Positions 26,980 through 35,062 of a stretch of 64,000 nucleotides of DNA are shown here, piece by piece. The stretch's first letter is position 1; each line of letters opens with the position of its first letter. Source of the stretch: PALSA-693 sp963729695 (lineage in GTDB: Bacteria > Actinomycetota > Acidimicrobiia > Acidimicrobiales > Palsa-688). The notes beneath the pieces were generated by a model. It was given only the letters and a program-made list of their open reading frames with translations. It was not told the origin of the DNA and did not search any database. The position numbers and the translations under genes were made by a program. Location of the stretch: the NCBI GenBank assembly GCA_963729695.1, contig CAVSOT010000003.1:1302001-1366000 (forward strand). Reading direction: 5' to 3'.

Positions 26980-28158
26980 ATGCTGCGAGAGGACCACAAA
27001 ATCATCTCTGTCGATGACCACATCGTCGAGCACCCGCGGGTGTGGCTCGACCGCCTCCCGTCCAAGTGGGCCGAGGTGGCGCCCCGGCTGGTCGAAATCC
27101 CTTTGGATGATCCAATCCGTGAGGGGTCGGACGAGCCGATGCAGCAGTGGCTGTTTGAGGGCGCCCCAGACGGGCACATCATGTTCTCGGCTGCAGCGGG
27201 AACGCCGCTGCGTGAGCGCGGTCACCAGCCTGCGCATTACGATCAAATCCGCCCGGGCTGCTACGACCCAAAGGCCCGCCTCGCCGACATGGACGAAGAG
27301 GGGGTGTGGGCGCAGCTGTGCTTTCCGAACTGGGCCGGTTTTGCGGCTGGGCGGTTCCGCACCGCCAAGGATCCTGAACTGGGGATCGCCTGTGTCAAGG
27401 CGTGGAACGACTTCGCCATCGACGAGTGGTGCGCGACAGCACCGGACCGGTTCATCCCGCTGGTGGTTGTGCCGTTCTGGGACCTCGAGGCCGCGGTGGT
27501 TGAGCTCGAGCGGTGTGCGGCCAAGGGGGCGCGGGCGATGAGCTTCCCTGACAACCCGGCGCACCTGGGGCTCCCGTCGTTCCAGACCGAGCATTGGGAC
27601 CCGTTGTGGTCGCTCGCGGAGGACGCCGAGCTGCCGGTGTGCATGCACTTCGGGAGCGGCACCGTCAGAAACGGCTTGTCGGCCGACGCGCCGATGGCGG
27701 CGGAGACGACGCTGCTCGGCTCGACGCTGTCGCACTCGATGGTCGAGCTGATCTTCTCGGCCACCCTGCACAGCCACCCACGTTTGAAGGTCGTGTACTC
27801 GGAGGGGCAGATCGGCTGGATGCCGTTCTTCGTAGAGCGCATGGACCACATCTGGGGCCGCTACCGGTTCTACCGGGCGACGGGGAAGCTCAAGCTGCGC
27901 ATCAATCCCGACATCCCGCCCTCTGAGCTGTTCAATCGCCATGTGTGGGGCTGCTTCATCGACGACAGAGTCGGTTTGATGCTCCGCCACGAGATCGGGA
28001 TCGACAAGATCATGTTCGAGGCCGACTATCCCCACGACGACTCGCATTGGCCGACCACCAGAGTCGACCTCGCCAAGGCGTTGGCCGACATTCCCGACGA
28101 CGAAGTAAGCAAGATAGTCGAGGACAACGCCAGGGAACTGTTCCACTTCGCTGCGTGA
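26980..28158 (+). CDS. amidohydrolase family metal-dependent hydrolase
   Basis: 392 aa from ATG 26980, with GAGGAGGAG upstream. Metal ligands typical of the Amidohydro_2 (decarboxylase/hydrolase) group are visible: DDHIVEHP near the N-terminus, MHFGSG (about residue 222), and FEADYPHDDSHWP (about 345), where Asp is the last ligand. Relatives in actinobacteria hydrolyse or decarboxylate ring-cleavage products, but the substrate cannot be assigned. The frame is open upstream to 26626 but lies antisense to the MFS gene there. Confidence 0.9.
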   Translation: MLREDHKIISVDDHIVEHPRVWLDRLPSKWAEVAPRLVEIPLDDPIREGSDEPMQQWLFEGAPDGHIMFSAAAGTPLRERGHQPAHYDQIRPGCYDPKARLADMDEEGVWAQLCFPNWAGFAAGRFRTAKDPELGIACVKAWNDFAIDEWCATAPDRFIPLVVVPFWDLEAAVVELERCAAKGARAMSFPDNPAHLGLPSFQTEHWDPLWSLAEDAELPVCMHFGSGTVRNGLSADAPMAAETTLLGSTLSHSMVELIFSATLHSHPRLKVVYSEGQIGWMPFFVERMDHIWGRYRFYRATGKLKLRINPDIPPSELFNRHVWGCFIDDRVGLMLRHEIGIDKIMFEADYPHDDSHWPTTRVDLAKALADIPDDEVSKIVEDNARELFHFAA

Positions 28159-28492
28159 GTCATTCCCGTCGGCTCCACGAGGCGCCCGGTCACGGCCGAC
28201 AGCCGTAAGGCGGGCCCTCAGGGCTGTCGTCAGCTGGGTGGCCAAGAGCCACGTCTGTGGCGGCCCTCGAGTGTCGGTCAAGGGCCTGGCGCGCACTCTA
28301 CGATCTGTTAGCGTTTCGTGGAGGTCACTGTCACCGAGCCGCAGCTGGTCATGTTGTTCGTGTCGCCGTGGGGCGGTGACCGTGGCGGTGCGGGTGGTGG
28401 CCTGGCCGACGGTGCGGCGGGACGGAGCGCACTTCACCGCGGTGGTGGTTGCTGCTGCGGGCTGGAACAGGGGAGTGCATCCAGCGCCGTGG
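28159..28492. other. intergenic region, no supported gene
   Basis: About 330 nt between the amidohydrolase and the end of the FkbM gene. Frames on both strands are open but have low-complexity Arg/Val/Gly translations with no start signal or family likeness. Nothing structured was recognised. Confidence 0.4.
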
Positions 28493-29779
28493 TCAGCTGA
28501 AAGTTGTGTCGGGGCCAGGGTTGGCGGAAATGGTGACGGGCAGCTTGATAGCCAGGTCTGGTCGCAGCTGGTCGCACCACGCGAACTGTTCCTGTAGAAG
28601 GCTGAACACTAGTTCGTAGCGTCCGGGTTCGGTAGGCCCTTGAACGGTGAGCGGGATATTGGCCGTACGTCGTGGACCGATCGGGACCGGGAGCGGGGTG
28701 CGGAGTCCTTCGCCCCCGATCATGTCGCGTGATGGGTTAAACCAGTGGTAAGAGCTCACCACCCGGTGGGTAGTCCACTCGCTGCTCAACCAGGTCTTTC
28801 CGGTGTTGCGCAACCGAAGGGTCAGCGTCTGTTGCTCTCCCGGTCTAAGGCGGAGCGGCCCCCTGGTCAGGAATGCGGCCCGATAGGAAGGGTCGTACAG
28901 GAATGCCGGCGGGGACGGGCGCAGCGCGTTATAAGCGGCTAGCAGGCGGGACCTATCTCGGATGCTGCGGGCTTCCTCGCGCCCTTGGCGCCACCAAGTC
29001 GCGTAGTTCTCTGGGAGGCAGACCAGATTCAGAACCCCCATGTGGGCCAGCAGTCGATCGAGATGCCAGCGCGACCGGACCCAAACCCGGCTACCGTCGG
29101 GGCGGATGCAAGTGATAACTGGGTACATCCCCCGAAGCGTGTCATACAGTCTCGAGTAGTGATAGCCGTGAAAGCACGACAGAGGGACGGGATTGAACTC
29201 GATCAATAGGACGGGTCGGAACCTGCCGATGCTCTCCACGGCCCCCCGCAAGGCCCACGGCTCAGCCCCTTCCACGTCAAGCTTCAACAGATCCAGTCGA
29301 TCGAAGCTCTGCTCGCTGGCCCAAGTGTCGACAGAAACGACGTCAATGGTCTCGACAGCAGTCGAGCGGATGTCGGAATCCGCGATGCGCGCCGCCCACG
29401 CCGTCCCTCCGCCATCGAAGTGCAGGCTCTTCTTCGTCGATTCGTCCCACAACCCGAGTCGGAGCGGGACCACGTTCTCGATTCCGTTCAGCGCCAGGTT
29501 GGAGCAGAGATAGGCGAAGGTTTCCGCCTCGGGTTCGAAGGCATATACCGTGCCGGTCGGCGCGTACAACGCCATCGCTAAGCTCAACACACCGACGTTG
29601 GCGCCGCCGTCGATGCACACCGCGTCCGGCGGCAACAACGAACGAATGGCCAACATCACATCCGGCTCATAATGACCCAGCCGCTCAATGATCCCTACCA
29701 CCCCGGCGTCGTCGGGATTGCCAGTCACCTTGAAGTGGCGAGAATCGGACGGCAGATGACAGAGCACGGGCGTCCCCAT
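28493..29779 (-). CDS. FkbM-family methyltransferase with C-terminal NBR1-like Ig domain
   Basis: 428 aa from ATG 29779 (MGTPVLCHLPSDSRH); upstream extension to 29932 is open but low-complexity. The SAM-binding motif is VCIDGGANVGVLSLAMA (about residues 57-73), followed by YAFEPEAETFAYLCSNLALN and LLKLDVEGAEPWALRG, as in FkbM O-methyltransferases. The last 120 residues form a separate beta domain: LRPGEQQTLTLRLRNTGKTW, SSYHWFNPS, GLRTPLPVPIGP and a final EQFAWCDQLRP, resembling Ig-like NBR1-type modules that follow glycan-active enzymes. It probably methylates a sugar on a surface glycan. Confidence 0.82.
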   Translation of the reverse strand: MGTPVLCHLPSDSRHFKVTGNPDDAGVVGIIERLGHYEPDVMLAIRSLLPPDAVCIDGGANVGVLSLAMALYAPTGTVYAFEPEAETFAYLCSNLALNGIENVVPLRLGLWDESTKKSLHFDGGGTAWAARIADSDIRSTAVETIDVVSVDTWASEQSFDRLDLLKLDVEGAEPWALRGAVESIGRFRPVLLIEFNPVPLSCFHGYHYSRLYDTLRGMYPVITCIRPDGSRVWVRSRWHLDRLLAHMGVLNLVCLPENYATWWRQGREEARSIRDRSRLLAAYNALRPSPPAFLYDPSYRAAFLTRGPLRLRPGEQQTLTLRLRNTGKTWLSSEWTTHRVVSSYHWFNPSRDMIGGEGLRTPLPVPIGPRRTANIPLTVQGPTEPGRYELVFSLLQEQFAWCDQLRPDLAIKLPVTISANPGPDTTFS

Positions 29780-30055
29780 TGAGGCAGAAGCTAGCCCACC
29801 AGCCACCAGGTGGCCGAAGTTGGTTACGACGGCAGCCGTGCCACCCCCGCCCCCGTCGGCTCGGGCCAGGCCCCCAGCCTTGGACCAAAGACGGGTGCTC
29901 GTCCACCAGGACCATGAACCGGCTGCTGTCACCCACAGTTAGGCCGGCCTGGCGCGCCTAGTGGGCGACCGCTCGACGCAGGGCCGCCACAGCGAGTGAC
30001 GGAGCGGCTGCACACCTGCGGACCGATACCGGGAGCCGAGTCGCAGCGCTTCGGC

Positions 30056-30166
30056 TCATACGATTCGGCGCCGGACCTCTTCCTTGTCCTTCTTCTCGCG
30101 CCGCTTGTCTTTAAGTGACTTCGACGGCTTCTTAGACATCGCCTTGCGGGGAGACTTGTCTGCCAT
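30056..30166 (-). CDS. 36-residue Lys/Arg-rich small protein
   Basis: ATG 30166 is preceded by AAAGGGGG at ideal distance. The product starts MADKSPRKAMSKKPSKSLK and continues DKRREKKDKEEVRRRIV, with 18 Lys/Arg in 36 residues. Similar short basic proteins (ADKSPRxxMSKKxxKSxKEKRxxK) are widespread in actinobacteria and uncharacterised; nucleic-acid or ribosome binding is a guess. It stands alone in a 500-nt gap between the FkbM gene and the HTH gene. Confidence 0.7.
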   Translation of the reverse strand: MADKSPRKAMSKKPSKSLKDKRREKKDKEEVRRRIV

Positions 30167-30289
30167 GTCTACCCCCTTTCGACAACGCCACTCTACCGCT
30201 GCAACGGGCACTCGCGGAAGCTCAACCCAAACGGCGAGGAAGCCGTCCGAGCGCAGGACCGCGGATTGTCTGGCGGACGGTCCGGGCGA

Positions 30290-30802
30290 TCAACTCGGAG
30301 ATTGGCGTTCGGTCTCGAGGAGCGGCCCAGGGGGCCGACCTGGCTTGCGGGTCCAGGATCGTTGGAATGCGCCGATCTGCCAGGCGGTCCAGACGGGCCC
30401 GGAGGCTAACTCCGCCAGCGGCGGCGGGAATAGTCTGTGGGCGCGGGCCAGTTCGGTTGCACGTTGCTTGGATACGTCCAAACGTTTAGCCACCTCCGCA
30501 ATCCCGAGCACCTCGGGTAAGCCAGGAAGGTCATCGGGCTGATCGGCACGCCGGGCGGTCAGCGACACGACGGACCACGCCAACTGGTCATCCAGCGCCT
30601 TGTTCCATGTCTTTAGAGCCGTCTCAGTTGCTTGCAGCACCAGTCGGGCCTGAATTGTGAAGGTGGCCAGGATGCGTCCGTGGCCGAACGAGGCAGAGCC
30701 TTGGTGATTCTCCAGCCGGGCGATAATCCTTTCGGACAAGTCTTCGACATCGCCTGTGTAGGTGTCATTGACTGCCTCCACCGTGCAGGTCCACTGGATC
30801 AT
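30290..30802 (-). CDS. HTH-domain protein (AlpA/excisionase-like helix), hypothetical
   Basis: 170 aa. The N-terminal half (MIQWTCTVEAVNDTYTGD ... FTIQARLVLQAT) is an alpha/beta domain without a clear name. The C-terminal half has a helix-turn-helix of the MerR/AlpA type: LGIAEVAKRLDVSKQRATELA, then HRLFPPPLAELASGPVWTA, the wing-like GPVW common to phage-type helix-turn-helix domains. It probably binds DNA. No partner gene is adjacent. Confidence 0.7.
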   Translation of the reverse strand: MIQWTCTVEAVNDTYTGDVEDLSERIIARLENHQGSASFGHGRILATFTIQARLVLQATETALKTWNKALDDQLAWSVVSLTARRADQPDDLPGLPEVLGIAEVAKRLDVSKQRATELARAHRLFPPPLAELASGPVWTAWQIGAFQRSWTRKPGRPPGPLLETERQSPS

Positions 30803-31040
30803 CAGAGTTCCCTTCGCATGGGAGCCAGACTAACGTATCTCTTGACGTCGTCAGGAAATATCCCCTGAGAAACGTCCCAACTGACCGCGACATCGAGGAG
30901 CCATTCCACCGGTCGACGCCAAAAACACGTATCGGTCAGAAGGGCGACCGTCTGGGGTGCCGTTCGTCGAGGTGTAGGATGGACATGCCGTTCAATTCGG
31001 ACGACACCGCCTCGGTCTCGGAGGCAGATCGGCGGTTCCA

Positions 31041-31484
31041 ATGGGAACCCCATTTTCAGCATCCACTACCTCCGACCTGGGCGTCACCCCAAGCCCTGAC
31101 CCCGGGGTGCGACTGGTGGTGATAGATGGCCGCGTGGATCGTCGTCAGCTCATGACGTACGTCTTGGAGCAGGCTGGCGATGTGAACGTGGTCGGGTACG
31201 CAGACGGCCCGGTCAGCGCGGTGGAGGCCGTTGACCGACTACGAGCAGACGCCGTACTTCTTGAGATTCAACTCCCCGTGACCCAAGGTCTGGATACGGT
31301 CAGCGCCCTCCGGGACGACTTCCCGGCGTTAACGATCATCGTCTCTTCATTCCACGCGAATACCGCAACGCAGCGGGCGGCCTTGGACCGCGGCGCGGAC
31401 GCCTATCTCGTCAAGCCGTTCGGCCTGCGGGAGCTCCGCGCCGCCCTCCGATCGGCTCCGCGTCGATCAACGTCTGATCAGTAG
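31041..31484 (+). CDS. orphan receiver-domain protein with Glu at the phosphorylation site
   Basis: 147 aa: a single CheY-like receiver with no output domain. The beta1 acidic patch is reduced to VIDGRVDRR. The phosphoacceptor position in AVLLEIQLPVTQG is Glu where Asp is standard. The Ser/Thr (TIIVSSFHA) and Lys (YLVKPFG) switch residues are kept. Glu can mimic the phosphorylated state, so this may be constitutively active or phosphorylation-independent. The start could also be GTG 31108. No histidine kinase is near. Confidence 0.75.
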   Translation: MGTPFSASTTSDLGVTPSPDPGVRLVVIDGRVDRRQLMTYVLEQAGDVNVVGYADGPVSAVEAVDRLRADAVLLEIQLPVTQGLDTVSALRDDFPALTIIVSSFHANTATQRAALDRGADAYLVKPFGLRELRAALRSAPRRSTSDQ

Positions 31485-31761
31485 CGGCGCACTGACGCGC
31501 CCGAGCAGGGCGAGGGGAACCGCCGGTCTAGCCAAAGCCATCCAGCCGATCACGCAGTGGATACCCTGCGTCTCTTCCGGCAGACGGCGGCCCAGTCGGC
31601 CGAGCCACCAGTAGTCGTCCTCCGGCTCGATCCCGCCGGCTTCGGCGCTTTGCCATCCGATGGGTGGGCAGGCCGGTCCCGCCCCGGACGCGGCGGGAGC
31701 GTTGCTGGGGACCGCGCCTGGGTAATGAACAGAAGGCCGCGCTGGATTGAGGAGGTGACCA

Positions 31762-31965
31762 GTGGCGATGGAACGTGGTGGGACCGGTAGCGCACCTGAA
31801 CGTACTGTGGATCTGGGGTCGGCTTCGGTGATGTCGATGGCGGTCGTCCGCCGCGGGCCGGCAACGCAGCCACAGCCCGTCTACGAGGTGCGTAGAGCGG
31901 ATGCCGAACCGCAGGTACGTCGAGACGAACCACGCTCCTTACGCGTCAATCCGGTCCATTCGTGA
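31762..31965 (+). CDS. 67-residue small protein leading a coupled operon
   Basis: GTG 31762 (second in-frame ATG at 31768) is preceded by a near-perfect Shine-Dalgarno, AGGAGGTGA (31750-31758). The sequence MAMERGGTGSAPERT ... PQPVYEVRRADAEPQVRR is hydrophilic, Arg-rich and matches no family I know. Its stop overlaps the next start (GTGA at 31962-31965), so translation feeds directly into the acyl-CoA-dehydrogenase-like gene. It could be a leader or small partner protein of the operon enzymes. Confidence 0.6.
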   Translation: MAMERGGTGSAPERTVDLGSASVMSMAVVRRGPATQPQPVYEVRRADAEPQVRRDEPRSLRVNPVHS

Positions 31966-32936
31966 GCGTATTCGGCACGGAGGCAGTAATGCAGCGGGGA
32001 ATCGAGCTGAGAGCGCTCACCGGCGCCTGTGACATCGCCGTCGGGTGGCCCGTACCGGGCGGCGGCCAGACGAGATTCCGGTTTGAGCTGCTGAGCGAAG
32101 TGTCCCACGATGACCTGGTGCTGGGGCGCTTGGTCGAGGCGCACGCCGACGCGGTCGCAATCACTGCCGAGCTGGGCCAACCGCTCGTGCACAGGGGCCA
32201 GCGCTGGGGTGTCTGGGCGGCCGGTCCCGCCGATAGCCTCGGAGCGCACCCCGACGAGAAGACCTGGCGGCTCGAAGGAGCCAAAGCGTGGTGTTCGGGA
32301 GCGGCCCTGCTCACCAATGCCTTGGTCGACGCCCGCACCACGACCGGGCAGCGTTTGTTCGCGGTGAACCTCGACGATCCTGGCATCGAGGTGTGCGCCC
32401 CGACGTGGGCCGGTCCCGGCATGATGAGAGCCGACACTCGACTTGTGAGGTTCCACCAGGCGGCGGCCCGATCGATCGGACAACCGGGCCAGTATCTGTC
32501 ACGACCGGGGTTCTGGGCCGGGGGCATCGGTGTGGCCGCATGCTGGCATGGAGGCACGGTCGCGGCGGCCCGACCACTCCTCCTTCGGTCACGCCATTCT
32601 CCGGAAGCTCATCTGTTGGCCCACTTGGGGGCGGTGCACGTCGCCTTAGAGCAGAACCGGGCCATCTTGGCGGCCGCGGCGGCTGAGCTCGACCAAAATT
32701 TCAGTCAGGACCACCGGCTCCTGGCCGGTTCCGTTCGCACCACGGTCGAACGCAACGCGATCAAGGTGATCGACCGTGTTGGCCGGGCTCTTGGGCCCGG
32801 ACCCCTCGCGCACGATGGCGACCACGCCGCCCTCATAGCCGATTTGTCGGTCTATGTCCGGCAGCACCACGGAGAACGCGACCTCGAGGCAATCGGTCGC
32901 GAGGTGTCTAGATTGGACGAACCATGGCCCGTTTAG
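31962..32936 (+). CDS. acyl-CoA dehydrogenase-like flavoprotein
   Basis: 324 aa, shorter than the usual 370-400. Middle-domain features are seen (WRLEGAKAWCSGAALLTNAL; LFAVNLDDPGIEV), followed by the C-terminal helical bundle (GIGVAACWHGGTVAAARPLL; LGAVHVALEQNRAILAAA). The usual catalytic Glu segment is not obvious, so classical beta-oxidation is doubtful. It may oxidise or bind a CoA- or carrier-bound acyl chain, or an amine. It overlaps the small protein gene (GTGA) and the PIG-L gene (13 nt), so it belongs to the five-gene operon. Confidence 0.78.
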   Translation: MSVFGTEAVMQRGIELRALTGACDIAVGWPVPGGGQTRFRFELLSEVSHDDLVLGRLVEAHADAVAITAELGQPLVHRGQRWGVWAAGPADSLGAHPDEKTWRLEGAKAWCSGAALLTNALVDARTTTGQRLFAVNLDDPGIEVCAPTWAGPGMMRADTRLVRFHQAAARSIGQPGQYLSRPGFWAGGIGVAACWHGGTVAAARPLLLRSRHSPEAHLLAHLGAVHVALEQNRAILAAAAAELDQNFSQDHRLLAGSVRTTVERNAIKVIDRVGRALGPGPLAHDGDHAALIADLSVYVRQHHGERDLEAIGREVSRLDEPWPV

Positions 32937-33649
32937 GGACCGAACCGGCACTCGGCGGAACCGGGACGCCGGAGTCGGAGTGGCAAAGCTGCCGTCAGCT
33001 TCACCGGATTCCGCCTTGGACGGTGTCGACGCCACCGACAAACCGGTGTGTCGTGGTCGCACCGCACCCCGACGACGAGGTACTCGGTGCGGGCGGCGCG
33101 ATATCCCTTCTGGCCGCATCCGGGATCGACATTGTGCTGGTGGCGGTTACCGACGGCGAAAATAGCCATCCAGGTAGGCAGGCTGAATTACGCCACCGCC
33201 GTCCACTCGAGTCAGCCGCGGCGGCGGCCACCCTCGGCGTGTCTCCTCTCGCGACCCTGCGGCTTGGTCATCCCGACGGGGGAGTAGCCGAACGGCGGCT
33301 GACAGGCGAACTGGCCGCCATACTGCAAACCGGCGATCTGGTCTTGGCTCCCTGGCCCCGCGACGGGCACCCTGACCACGACCGAACTGGCATCGCCGCG
33401 AGCGTGGCCGCCCGCCGACGGGACGCGCGCTTGTTTTCGTACCTGGTCTGGGCTTGGCATTGGGCGGACCCGCAGTCGGACATCCCGTGGGAAAGGAGCA
33501 TGCGAGTCGACCTCGGGACGCAAGTGGCCAGCCGCAAACGCGGCGCCGTACGTTGCTTCACAACTCAACTCTGCGGCTCCGATCCCATCCTTTCCGCCGC
33601 CACGCTCGAACGCCTCCTTCGGCCATTCGAAGTACTCATCAAACCATGA
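32924..33649 (+). CDS. PIG-L family N-deacetylase
   Basis: 241 aa. The zinc site is complete: APHPDDEVLGAGG (HPDD) and HPDHDRTG (HxxH), as in GlcNAc-PI and bacillithiol/mycothiol pathway deacetylases. It would remove an acetyl group from an N-acetylglucosamine-type substrate. The true start may be internal, since the first 40 residues are poorly conserved. It overlaps the upstream gene by 13 nt, and its stop overlaps the methyltransferase start (ATGA at 33646-33649). Confidence 0.9.
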   Translation: MARLGTEPALGGTGTPESEWQSCRQLHRIPPWTVSTPPTNRCVVVAPHPDDEVLGAGGAISLLAASGIDIVLVAVTDGENSHPGRQAELRHRRPLESAAAAATLGVSPLATLRLGHPDGGVAERRLTGELAAILQTGDLVLAPWPRDGHPDHDRTGIAASVAARRRDARLFSYLVWAWHWADPQSDIPWERSMRVDLGTQVASRKRGAVRCFTTQLCGSDPILSAATLERLLRPFEVLIKP

Positions 33650-34242
33650 GCCTGGGCCGCAGCTATTTCGAGAACGTCTATCGGCACGATAAGGATCCCT
33701 GGGGCTTCCGGTCTCGCTGGTATGAGTCACGCAAACGCCAACTTACCCTTGCCGCGCTACCGGAAGCGCGCTATGAAACGGTGTTCGAGCCTGGCTGTTC
33801 GATCGGAGTGCTGACCCGTGAACTCGCCACGAGAAGCGGCCGGGTCCTCGCCATGGATATCTCCCACACCGCTCTAGAGCAGGGCCGGTTCGATCAGCCC
33901 GAAAACGTGGAGTTTCGGCTCGGCGCCGTTCCCGCCAACTGGCCGTCCGGCCGCTTCGACCTCGTCGTGCTTTCCGAGATCGGCTACTACCTGGATGAAA
34001 TAGAGGCCCGGCGCCTGGCCCAGCTCGCCGTGACCAGTGCCCGAGAACTGGTCGCCGTCCATTGGCGCCATCCCGTAAGCGATTACCCCCTCAGTGGTGA
34101 CCGGTTCCACGGGATTCTCGACGAGGTCGCCGCTCTTCACGGGCACTTTCGGATCTGCGACTACGTCGAAGCGGATCTTCGCCTGGTCGTGTGGAGTGGC
34201 GATCACCGCTCCGTCGCTCGCCGTACCGGACTGATCCCTTGA
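33646..34242 (+). CDS. NodS-like SAM-dependent methyltransferase
   Basis: 198 aa. The N-terminal YFENVYRHDKDPWGFRSRWYE and SAM motif I VFEPGCSIGVLTRELA match the NodS/TPMT-like group. NodS N-methylates the deacetylated sugar of lipochitooligosaccharides. Here the preceding gene is a deacetylase, so a free amino sugar is a plausible methyl acceptor (inference). It is coupled on both sides: ATGA with PIG-L, and TTGA with the glycosyltransferase. Confidence 0.85.
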   Translation: MSLGRSYFENVYRHDKDPWGFRSRWYESRKRQLTLAALPEARYETVFEPGCSIGVLTRELATRSGRVLAMDISHTALEQGRFDQPENVEFRLGAVPANWPSGRFDLVVLSEIGYYLDEIEARRLAQLAVTSARELVAVHWRHPVSDYPLSGDRFHGILDEVAALHGHFRICDYVEADLRLVVWSGDHRSVARRTGLIP

Positions 34243-34946
34243 TCACAACGGACATCACCGGTATCGGGGTGGTCGTTCCCGCCCATAACGAAGAACGCCT
34301 TCTCGCCGGATGCCTGACCGCCCTGGCCGAGGCTGCCCGGCGGGTACCGATACAAGTCAGAACTCTGGTCGTGCTCGATAACTGTACTGACGGCAGCCAT
34401 AGAGTCTGTCGACACTACGACGTCGAGAGCCGTGAGATCGACGCCCGCAACGTCGGTGCGGCGCGGTCCGTCGGCTTTCAAACCCTGATCGGCGACGGCT
34501 CGAACCCAGAGACGCTCTGGCTCGCGAGCACAGACGCGGACAGCCGGGTCGAGCCCACGTGGCTGAGCCAGCAGCTCGACTTGGCCCGAGAGGGCGCAGA
34601 CGTGGTGCTTGGTGTGGTCCAGCTAGACCAGGACAGCGCCGGTTCAAAGCTCCGCCGGGACTTCGATCGCAACTACCAGAGGCATATGTTCGACGACGGA
34701 ACCCACGACCACGTACATGGCGCCAACCTCGGCCTCAGAGCCAGCACGTACCTGCACGCGGGCGGCTTCTCCCGCCTTCCCAATCATGAGGACCGGCGAC
34801 TTATTCAACGGCTACGCCGCACGCCAGGAGTCATCATTGAACGAAGCCAGCAGCTGATCGTTTCCACCAGCGCCCGGCTCGATGGCCGCTGCAACCAGGG
34901 CTTCGCAGCCACCCTGGCGGGCCTCGAACCACCTGGCGGCTCGTGA
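34239..34946 (+). CDS. family 2 glycosyltransferase
   Basis: 235 aa from TTG 34239, which overlaps the methyltransferase stop (TTGA). The GT-A fold start is IGVVVPAHNEERLLAGCL, the nucleotide-binding DxD is STDADSRV (about residue 97), and an acceptor-side segment HGANLGLRASTYLHAGGF follows. No membrane segments, so it is cytoplasmic. It closes the operon and would supply or extend the sugar that the deacetylase and methyltransferase modify. Confidence 0.88.
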   Translation: MITTDITGIGVVVPAHNEERLLAGCLTALAEAARRVPIQVRTLVVLDNCTDGSHRVCRHYDVESREIDARNVGAARSVGFQTLIGDGSNPETLWLASTDADSRVEPTWLSQQLDLAREGADVVLGVVQLDQDSAGSKLRRDFDRNYQRHMFDDGTHDHVHGANLGLRASTYLHAGGFSRLPNHEDRRLIQRLRRTPGVIIERSQQLIVSTSARLDGRCNQGFAATLAGLEPPGGS

Positions 34947-35062
34947 AGTAACCGCCGGCCACGATCGGTCCCCACAGGAGCCACCGGGCAACCCGGACGT
35001 CTCGCTGTACTCCGTGCCGTCAGGCTGGTTGGACGATCGTACTGGAGAAGCGCGACGTGAGC

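Noticed and set aside
26749..28437. 562-codon open frame on the minus strand across the amidohydrolase gene.
   Set aside because: Shadow of the amidohydrolase; Arg/His-rich translation, no domain, while the plus-strand frame has a full metal-hydrolase signature and RBS.
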